Assembly (NCBI GenBank): GCA_049999765.1
Contig: JBNGIQ010007790.1
Span: forward strand, 1-39,868
Length of the DNA: 39,868 bases
DNA from: Phaeoceros laevis
Lineage: Eukaryota; Anthocerotophyta; Anthocerotopsida; Notothyladales
Direction of reading: 5' to 3'
Below the pieces are notes generated by a model. It was not told the DNA's origin and made no database searches. It saw only the letters and a list, made by a program, of their open reading frames with translations. This document shows, in pieces, positions 32,055-39,868 of the stretch; positions within the stretch are counted from its first letter, which is position 1, and every line of letters begins with the position of its first letter. A program made the position numbers and the translations under genes.

Positions 32055-33834
32055 TTAACTGCTGGCCCTGCTGCTGGAAACCCAGTTTCGGGCCCTTTCG
32101 AAGCCCCGTTGGAAGCTCCTGTAATCCAAGATGGCCTGGTTCAGCTCGTCCCGGCTGTTCATCACAAACGGGCCGTGCTGTGCAACAGGTTCATTCAGGG
32201 GTTGCCCAGCGATGAGAAGGAAGCGGCTGGGTTTGTTGGATTTGTTTGAAGCAACAAGGCCGTCTCCCAAGCTGAACACCACAGTGTGGTGAGCTTCCAC
32301 TGTCGTGGCACCTGCTGCCTCTCCGAAGGTTGTGGTGCCCGCCAAGGTGTACGAGAACGCGTTCCAGCCGGCTGGAGTGGGTTGGCGGACTACAGATCCT
32401 GGTTGTAAGGTGAAGTCGAGGTACACGGTGGGGGTTCGAGTGTACACCTCCGATTTCACACCGAGAGACTCTCCTGCGATGACCCTCACTTTGACACCGT
32501 CCTTATCCACCTCCGGGATGTCCTTGGACTCCAACTCCTGATAGTTTGGCTCAATCCTGCCACATTAAAAATAAAAGAAAGAGTACCTAGCCAGGTTTAG
32601 ATCAGGAAACTGACATTTTTGCAGGTATTACAACAGTTTAGGGGTAGCATTCAAAGTGCCAAGGCATACATCTTTTGCTTCGCAGGAAGATTGACCCAGA
32701 GCTGCAATGCACGGTGCACGCCGTTTGTGGCAGGCATCTCGGAGTGGACAATCCCCCGGCCTGCTGTCATCCACTGCAGGAGATGTGCATACATGAGGCA
32801 GGAAAAAATAGGTTGCAACGTTCCTTGAGGAGAAGAAGATCCACAGGCACAAATGACGTAGCACAACAACAAGGCAGCAACTCACTTGCAAATCACCAGC
32901 TCTGATGATACCCTTGTGGCCTGCAAAGTCCTCGTGAGCAACGGCCCCCTGCATTGGCAACACATGAAAGTGAGAATATGCCAAACCATCAAACACAGTG
33001 TTTGCCTTACATTCCAAGGGTTCACAGTTAGCAAGGTACCTCAAGGACATAGGTCACAGTTTCAAATCCTACAGAAACACAGTCTTGTCAAGCTTCAGAG
33101 AAAAAGCTGTTATGTGCCAGACAGTCATATTCCTCCTTGCCTCACAGCGAAATGCACATGAAAATACCTCGATGTGGATGATCAGGAAAGCCTGCGGGTG
33201 GTGATACTGCAGGCAACAATTGCCATCCGAAGCGTCAGGTAAAAAAGGATCATCAAGAGGACCTGCAAAATACCAATTCGACTGTAGAGCCTGGAGGTTC
33301 CTGGACTTACGAGTGACGTAGTCGAGCAAGAGAAAGGGATCCAGCTGCTTCACTTCCGGCCTGCGGCAATTTCCAATCTAACAACTCAGTGGAGTCACCT
33401 TGTAAATCTTCCAAATTGGCCAGAAAAACCTGAGCAGTGCGAAGATGAGATGCACCAACTTACCTACCAATGCTGCGTCTCACCCTAGCTCCCACCCCTT
33501 CGGCCTGCTCCACAGACCTGAGCTTTCGAGCCACAGACCGCGGCTCCGAGAAGTGCACAGCCTTCGCAGTAGAGCCGGAAACCATGTCGGAGGTCTTTGC
33601 CGCGGCCATGGCCAGACCAGAAGTACTTACGGACGCTCTCACCACAGGCGACGGGGAGTTGTTCCGCACCGCCGCAGAAGATGCAGCTCTGGACACGAAC
33701 ACAGCTGCGGGAAGGACCACGAGGAAGAACAGGAGCGAGAAGAAAAGGATGATGGCCAAGATGCGCGGGCTCAAGGTTGACTGCTTCCGCCGAGACGCTT
33801 GTATCCTGCGCTTGTAGTAGATATTGGCTGCCAT
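32055..33834 (-). CDS. PRN: Pirin-like protein with N-terminal membrane segment
   Basis: Pirins are iron-binding cupins; plant members interact with G-protein alpha and transcription factors, and related ones have quercetinase activity. Seven exons on the minus strand: 33464-33834, 33311-33360, 33168-33206, 33040-33068, 32886-32948, 32670-32773, 32055-32556; all GT-AG, joined to 385 residues. The cupin metal ligands are His150 and His152 in FPDHPHRG and His194 and Glu196 in IVHSEMP. Other landmarks are [29 protein letters not shown] and LQLWVNLP. The domain starts near residue 90; the preceding extension is basic ([13 protein letters not shown]) and then strongly hydrophobic (about 25-48, core [14 protein letters not shown]), like a signal anchor. 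Usual plant pirins are about 290 residues and lack this. An inner ATG (MAAAKTSDM) could produce the soluble form. The in-frame GTG at 33867 is not needed. Confidence 0.92.
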
Positions 33835-34790
33835 GCGCACCTTCCTACCAAGGCTACACTTCACCACCTTGCTGCTCCTAATGTAGGAGCCATCTTATTA
33901 CCAGAGTGTGAGTCCCTTCGAATGGAATTGCCACTGCCCCCAAGCTGACCAGGAAGTTGCTGTCGAAAGTTCTGGCTAGTCACTGTCATGCAGAAGTTAC
34001 GATTTTCCGACTAGGCCCTTCCCTCGAAGAACGTTTCACGTTCAACTTCTAATACGAGAAACTGATACGCGTATCACGAATAACATACTTTTTCTAGTTC
34101 AGCTTGCGACACGGAAAACTGATAACGTGTCTCAACACGACGATGTAGCATCATCAAGCAGCAGCATAGCATCAACAAGCAGCAGCATAGCATCAACAAG
34201 AAGCAGCATGGCATCAAAGTTGGGAAGGGAGGTTACATCGTGATGGTTATCGTTTATTGGAATACCTACATGCACATCCGCAGCAAATGACAATGCAAGT
34301 ACTTGATGGGTCTGATGTCAACTTGAAGTCTCTCATTGCCATTCCCTATCGGCTGCACCAACTAAGGCACATTTGGTAGTCATAACAGTACTAAACTAGT
34401 AGCAAAATTTCCAGTCTCGCCAACTCCACTCAATTCATTCAAATTTCGTATTTCTCCCACAAGAGTACAGTATCTGACACGATAAAGAGGCTATGCAAAT
34501 CGAGCAGGGCCCTGGTTGGGAGGGCATGAATTTCACAGCTTCGGCAGGACATGGCAGAATTGCACGCTGAGGAAGGGTACAAGATGGCTTGTGAGAAGCT
34601 GATGGATGGGCTTCGTCACAGAGCCGAGAACTCGTTACAAAAGTGAGGGCAAGCCCTCACTGTAGGATTTACCAACAGCACAAGTGGATGCTACGTCTTT
34701 ACAAAGTTGGCCTACAGCACAAAAAAAATGACACAAAACTATCCCGCCTAGTTCTTTCTTACAACCACCGATATGTCCAAGACATGACAC
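33835..34790. other. Intergenic: Lhca2 3' side and pirin promoter
   Basis: Both neighbours read leftwards. A 21-bp tandem repeat lies at 34147-34209. The A-rich tract near 34722 and following sequence probably belong to the Lhca2 3' untranslated region. No gene was recognised. Confidence 0.5.
34147..34209. repeat. 21-bp tandem repeat, three copies
   Basis: Three units of agcatcaacaagcagcagcat (34147-34167, 34168-34188, 34189-34209), with single-base differences in the first and last. Probably a simple expansion. Confidence 0.9.
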
Positions 34791-36131
34791 TCACTTCGTG
34801 AAGGCCTGCCAATCGAGCGTCACCACGCGTGAGTATCGATTCAGAACCAAGGAAAAACAGTAAATACATTTGGGCCAAAGGTTAGAGAGACTCACAGCAA
34901 AGATGGTAGCATGGCCAGGATCGGCAAGGTGAGCAAGCAGGTTGTCAATGGGGCCAGTGCCGGTGTAATTGGCCTGGAACCAAGCACCAAGGACAGCCAA
35001 CATGGCAAGTCTGCCGTTCTTAATCTCCTTGGTCCTGAGCTCCTTGAGCTTCTCGGGTGATCCAGTTCCCCAGCCGAATGGGTCGAACCAGAAGCCTCCG
35101 GGGTAGCCGACGTCTGTTCCTGTAAGCTTGTTGTTGGGGAAGATGGGGTCGGTGTTCACGGATCCTGGCTTGATGATGTCAGCCCATCTGCGGCCCTCAG
35201 CCCAGCCCAAGAGGATAAGCTCCACCACGAAGAGGGTGGTGGGGTCCGCGAAGTACTCAGCCTCTCCGGCTGAATACCATGAGGGCGTGTTCAGGATGCC
35301 AGCCTTGGTGAGGGCCTCTGGGATAAAGATGCCGGCGGCACCAAGCATAGCCCATCGGCTGTGCACAATCTCGGATTGGACGAACCACTTAAGCAGCTCA
35401 GGGTCAGATCCTGCACAGAGAGTACATAGTCAGCGTACCAGCCTTATGGGGCATTGAAGTCCACACTAGAAGAGCGGAGGCTATGTCAAATTGCTCACCA
35501 AGGCCCAGAGGGTCAAACCCGAAGTCGGCGGGAAGACTGCAACCAAAGGCAGAAGCACAAGCACGGTTAGAACGAAGTCACCGCAGCACATCGCTAAGTG
35601 ACAGCTGCCTGCACGCAAACAAGGTGTATCATGGGCTCGCTCTGCACACCTGCCATCCAACCACTCAGGGGCAGTGCTGCCGGGGAACCACAGGGGCCTC
35701 TCAGGGGCGGCAGCAGCTCGGACGGCGAAGGACGCCTTGGCTGCGGAGGCAGAGACCTTACTCTGGCGAAGAGCACGGCCAGAGAGGAAGGAGGCCTTCA
35801 CAGCTCCGACATTCTGCACAGTCTTCTGCGCACTGTAGCAGACACACGCAGGGAGAGGCAAGGTTAGTCATACACTACAGTTGCTCCGTCCATGAGGTCC
35901 TGTTGATGTAGAGGACACGCCCCTTTCAAACTCTGCGTTGTCTGCTCTCCTCAAGAAACACGCTTGCAGACTAACAGAACCCTGTGCCCTCGCACAGTCC
36001 CGCTAATCCTTGGACATAACCAGCTACTCCTGCGAGCTACATTGCAGAGGCATGCTCCCTGACCCTGACCTGGAAGAAGGTGCAGCAGCGACGGCGGCGA
36101 TGCCGGAAGAGGCACAGACTGCGGCGGCCAT
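34791..36131 (-). CDS. LHCA2: Photosystem I light-harvesting chlorophyll a/b protein Lhca2, precursor
   Basis: Binds chlorophyll and carotenoid in the PSI antenna of the thylakoid. Five exons on the minus strand: 36070-36131, 35650-35832, 35499-35536, 34896-35410, 34791-34805; joined to 270 residues. The transit peptide starts [14 protein letters not shown]. The mature part shows [29 protein letters not shown], the first chlorophyll-binding helix [32 protein letters not shown], and the third helix [19 protein letters not shown]. The block [14 protein letters not shown] and the end [20 protein letters not shown] followed by AFTK fit Lhca2 rather than Lhca1, 3 or 4. The last exon codes only AFTK and the stop. 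No usual domain part is missing. Confidence 0.94.
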
Positions 36132-36398
36132 TGCTGCTCCTGAATCCGCTACAGCTGCTCCTGCTTCCTCAGATCCGGCACGCTCACCAGTGAGACTCCT
36201 CAAAGCACCTTCAACAACGGTACCGAGCAAGGCGAGTTTCTGTCTCAATGAAAGCACGAGGCCTTGTAACCTGATCGAGCTTGCGAGTCTCGAGCAGAAG
36301 ATATGGAAGGAAGCGACAGGTTAATAGCTCCCAGCAAAGACTGCTTCCTCAAGGCTGGAGCCAGGGTAGTTGTTAGGTGGGTGGCTGAGAGTGCGGGG

Positions 36399-36463
36399 GA
36401 TAAGGAGCGCGCTGGGATTGGCGGGGCGCCACCATGCTATCTGTCGTACTGCTTCCTCATTGG
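36399..36463. promoter_or_regulatory. Possible I-box (GATAAGG) and CCAAT box upstream of Lhca2
   Basis: GATAAGG lies at 36399-36405 on the plus strand and CCAAT on the minus strand at 36459-36463, about 270-330 bases upstream of the Lhca2 ATG. GATA/I-box motifs are common in light-regulated plant promoters. Short motifs occur often by chance, so this is only suggestive. Confidence 0.3.
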
Positions 36464-36864
36464 CCACGCATTCAGATTCCTGGCAAACCAAACGCAGGAA
36501 ATTAGTGGCGCAAAGACCACGGGCGCAACGTTCTGAACAGGTGCACTGGATGCTAGCCGCAGTGTGGCCAGCACATGGTGGCATAGGCTTAGCCACATTG
36601 CATAGCGTGCCTAGACACATCCGCTGGGTGCTCATGTTATTCAGACCCGATACATATCAATGTATCTATCCACAGAAGTAAGCTTATTGAACCATGATTA
36701 TTGCAACTAGACCTTTGTAGTGGGATACGTATGATAAAGAAACGCATGAGAAGAGCAACCCAAAAGTGACTTTACACTAGAAACGAACAAGACCAATCCC
36801 TCGTCGCGAGAGCTGAAGTCTGACTAGAGACGTCTCTATTTATAATGAGCCGATCTGCCTAGGG

Positions 36865-36950
36865 CTTTCATAGGCCAGTGCTATTGTTGCTTGTTTAGCT
36901 CTCAGGCAGATCTTTCATAGGTCAGTGCTATTGTTGCTTGTTTAGCTCTC
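36865..36950. repeat. Direct repeat of about 39 bp, period 47
   Basis: Copies at 36865-36903 and 36912-36950 share ctttcatagg and agtgctattgttgcttgttt with one mismatch between them. The spacer contains aggcagat. Confidence 0.9.
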
Positions 36951-38888
36951 TGAAATGGGGAGTTGGTCTATCTACTAATTCTACTTGACTTACAACCTAA
37001 GAAATGCTGCAAGCGAACACCAATTCAATTCACTACTAATTAGGTTCAATGTCTTATTTTCCAACAAACCAACAAATATTTTGACGTCTAGAAGGACATA
37101 TCATAGGGGAGACTCGAATACAATCTCGCTAGTGGGCAGAAATGCCCGAAACTCTTCCAATGGCGGTGTTGCCTGGGTGCAATGAACCCAAAAATTAGAC
37201 GAAGTAAGCTCTATCACATTGTTCCATTAAGCGACCTCTGTTGTTGTCAATGTGCACTTTGTGTAAAAGGGGCTCTCTAAAACATTAGGTAGTGTCATGG
37301 TCTACGCCAACTTCTTTTGCGTCAGCTTTGCTAACTAGTGCTCAAGGTTTTTAAACTAAGGGTTCTTCTTTGCTAAATTGTTCAGATGGCTGTAAAAGAA
37401 TTCAGAGGCAGGTCACGCAAGTGCACGAGAAAATATTGTGACTTCTACGAGTGTTCTCACGAGTCTGCAAAACGACACAAGCCTGTCTTCTTGCACAAGG
37501 AGGCGATAGCCTACAAAGGCCTGTAGAATAGAGCTCTAGATGATTTTGTGTATGGTAAGATAGTCCGTTGCTGTTTCCTAAAGGCTATCTCTTCTATAGC
37601 GCTTTGATTGATAGTTTGATATTAAGTTCACCCGGCAATACTTCTCAGCATATCTAAGGTAATAAACTACACAACTTTTGATTTTGCAACCTCAATGAAA
37701 AGGTTAGTGTTGTCTAAATTTATCCAGATAGAACTTTGGAGCGACTTTGATGCGCCAGCACAACTTCACGGTGAGGCACAATCCTCGTCTAACGGCATCT
37801 TCCTTTTTAGCTAAAGTTGGCTTCCATGATGATTCCTTCCACGACGGTCACATCCCATGTTTTCTCTTTAAGATGTCCCACTAAGAGCAAGATAAGCGCC
37901 AGTCCAAAACACAAGCAACGTAACGCTCAAGGAAGTGCGAGACAATTTCCTACATGCACATCGCCAGCTGCTATTCGAGAGGGCCCGTGAAACAAAGACA
38001 CTCTTGAAACAAAGTAGCAAGAGCTGTGGAAGAAAAGATGTGCATATTGAAGACCTTAATCAGGCCCGTGCACGCTGATCCTTGTGAAGGACGCGATTCT
38101 CTTGTTGAGCCCTTGTTGAGGACGCGTTGCACTTCTGCAGGAGTGAGCTGCACTCACGTCTCCCCCTATGCCCCATTTACTGCGTGCCTCTGCCAGCAAT
38201 GGAAAAGTTTAACTTGAAAAAGAGGGAACGACCAATCACACCTTCTTCAAGGAAACATCGTAGGTCAAGAAGCGCAACGACGATGAAGGGCTCTTGACAT
38301 TGGCTACGAAAGCTAGCCTGCACGAAGCAATAGCCTCCGGAGCCTCGTTATTTACTGTGGTGGAGAAAGATAGGATGGACATGTTGCTGACCCCACTGAA
38401 CAAAATGTTGATGGTGGAGATTGCCGAGCCAAGTATGCTATCATATGCCATGCGCTATCATTTTCTTTTGTGGACTCCATGATTGAGCTCTTTTAGCTAG
38501 ATTACACGATTGACTTTCTTTGGTGCTGAGTTTTTATACAATTATGTATACAGACAAGACCTTAGGGGAGATAGAGATTGAGATGAATGCCATGACAATA
38601 GAATTGAAAGCCATGAAGGAGTTTTACATGTTGTTTCTGGCCTCATTTGTGGAGACTGCAGCTTTGAAAGAGTTGAGAGTGCTTTTCAATGTAGCAACAA
38701 AGGCATTAATGAAGTCATAATCAGCCAAGAAGGTCAGCAATTTCCAGGGGCTTTGCAGAGATAAGAAATAGATAGCTAAATAGGGATCCCGATCGGCTTC
38801 CATCAACGGGACAACAAGATTCAAGGTTACCCAGAACCTACTCAACTTAGTTAATGATATGTTTCAGTATTCAGAGGAGATATCTGTA

Positions 38889-39002
38889 GATGTGGCGGGA
38901 TTTGGGCACTGAGGTTTTCAGCAGGTGTTCGGATGTCCTCCCATGGATGTGGGGGGATTTGGGCACTGAGGTTTTCAGCAGGTGTTCGGATGTCCTCCCA
39001 TG
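38889..39002. repeat. 57-bp tandem duplication
   Basis: Two nearly identical copies, 38889-38945 and 38946-39002, each beginning gatgtgg and containing gatttgggcactgaggtttt. Near identity suggests a recent event. Confidence 0.92.
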
Positions 39003-39518
39003 GAGATTACTATAGAAAATTTTAGTACTGATAAGGTATGATAATGGATGAATGTCAACCAAACCTAGCTCTATTTGATTTCTACATGTATATGCTGATG
39101 TTGGATTCGTGTCATGATTAGAGAAGTGTTTGTGTTCGATTTCTACTTTTGTATGAAGATGTATGATGTAGTGTAATATTTGAGTGATATAAGATGGTTT
39201 AAGCGTGCTTGGTGCAGATTTCATGTAAATGAAGAGTGTATTTTTATTCTTTCCACTTGTTGTGCTCCATTCTATTGAGATGTCTCATCTCGTGAGCTCT
39301 CCTTAGAAAGCTTCGATCCTATGCTAGAAGGATATTCGACGAGTATGTATAAAATTGTGTTACATAGCAACACATCCAACCCCCAAATAGGAACTTGGTG
39401 TAGTATGCGGCTTACTCTAGCTTCATGGCTCTCGTCCCCTGGGGGGCATGGCTCACTAGGGACTCTTTAGTGGGACTTTTTGGGCACAAATGGTTAATGG
39501 TGCTCCGACCTGTAAGGT

Positions 39519-39624
39519 TCTGCTCTCACGACAATAAAATAAGTTTCTGCTCTCACGACAATAAAATAAGTTTATGCTCTCACGACAATAAAATAAGTTT
39601 CTGCTCTCAGGACAATAAAATAAA
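39519..39624. repeat. 27-bp minisatellite, about four copies
   Basis: Units of 27 bases starting tctgctctcacgacaataaa (39519, 39546, 39573, 39600) with single-base differences. The length is a multiple of three, so a frame reads repeated CSHDNKIS, but nothing else supports a protein. Confidence 0.92.
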
Positions 39625-39681
39625 CGGAGAAACATATCTCTTCGCCAAAATACCCTTGATTCTTGTATAGGAGGTTAAATG

Positions 39682-39828
39682 TTTTATAAATAAGAGACTA
39701 CTAGGGTCTTTTATATAAGTTAAGTTCAACATAGGCTAGGATCTTTATAAATAAGAGACTACTAGGTTAACTTGTAGGTTAACTTATATAAGTTTAAGAT
39801 CCCTAGGTTAACTTATATAAGTTTAAGT
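39682..39828. repeat. Interleaved short AT-rich repeats
   Basis: tttataaataagagactact occurs at 39682 and 39744, and aggttaacttatataagttt occurs at about 39776 and 39805. Probably the edge of a repeat array or degenerate element cut by the window end. Confidence 0.8.
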
Positions 39829-39868
39829 TCCAAGTTCCTGATCTGGTAGGAAAATTAAGTTAAAATCC

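Larger units (their letters stand above)
36132..39868. other. Right flank, 3.7 kb without a recognised gene
   Basis: Outside the Lhca2 promoter the sequence is AT-rich with several short tandem repeats. A 46-codon frame at 37386-37526 encodes a basic peptide with three cysteines (CTRKYCDFYEC); I cannot assign it. Frames at 38294-38482 and 38520-38720 are neither recognised nor supported by splice signals. The region may be old transposon debris, but no terminal repeat, integrase or reverse transcriptase motif was seen. Confidence 0.45.

Noticed and set aside
37386-37526. 46-codon cysteine-containing frame as a gene
   Set aside because: Too short, no recognised motif and no promoter or splice support; mentioned only in the flank description.
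38889-39624. CRISPR-like array
   Set aside because: The repeats are directly tandem with no unique spacers, in plant nuclear DNA; they are simple duplications.

Overview
This window is nuclear DNA of a land plant. It holds spliced genes with GT-AG introns, mostly 75 to 300 bases long. Several genes encode plastid-targeted proteins: phosphoribulokinase, the photosystem I antenna protein Lhca2 and thioredoxin z. Others belong to families typical of land plants, namely a BURP protein, an LRR receptor kinase and a polyphenol oxidase. Short introns, GC-rich coding exons and a polyphenol oxidase with a secretory rather than a plastid leader suggest a bryophyte- or lycophyte-grade plant with a compact genome. 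That placement is inference; no species is claimed. Exons were joined by eye from frame, splice sites and family motifs, without transcript evidence. Two assembly gaps are present (369-468 and 25426-25825).

Layout, left to right: a frameshifted P-loop GTPase (+, 910-2335); neutral ceramidase, nine exons (-, 2497-5880); NUS1/LEW1-type subunit of cis-prenyltransferase, five exons (-, 6919-8337); phosphoribulokinase, five exons (+, 9680-11504); two tandem thioredoxin z genes, four exons each (+, 12296-13173 and 13697-14617); a frameshifted F-box gene (+, 16436-17923); an LRR receptor kinase, seven exons (-, 18502-22009); an intronless Elf1-like zinc-ribbon gene (-, 24668-25009); a 9-bp satellite and other short repeats (25.3-26.3 kb); a decayed DJ-1/PfpI fragment (+, 26464-26796); a BURP gene (+, 27760-29072); polyphenol oxidase, five exons (-, 29631-31757); a membrane-anchored pirin, seven exons (-, 32055-33834); Lhca2, five exons (-, 34791-36131); then about 3.7 kb with only short repeats and no recognised gene.

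The genes do not form a pathway cluster. Four of them (PRK, two TRX z, Lhca2) serve the chloroplast: CO2 fixation, control of plastid transcription and light harvesting. Ceramidase and NUS1 act in endomembrane lipid metabolism. BURP, PPO and the receptor kinase carry secretory leaders. I found no convincing new multi-gene system. The most unusual items are the orphan-looking GTPase, the tandem copies of thioredoxin z, a pirin with an N-terminal membrane segment, two introns that are open in frame, a GC-AG intron in PPO, and paired 12-14 bp palindromes upstream of PRK.
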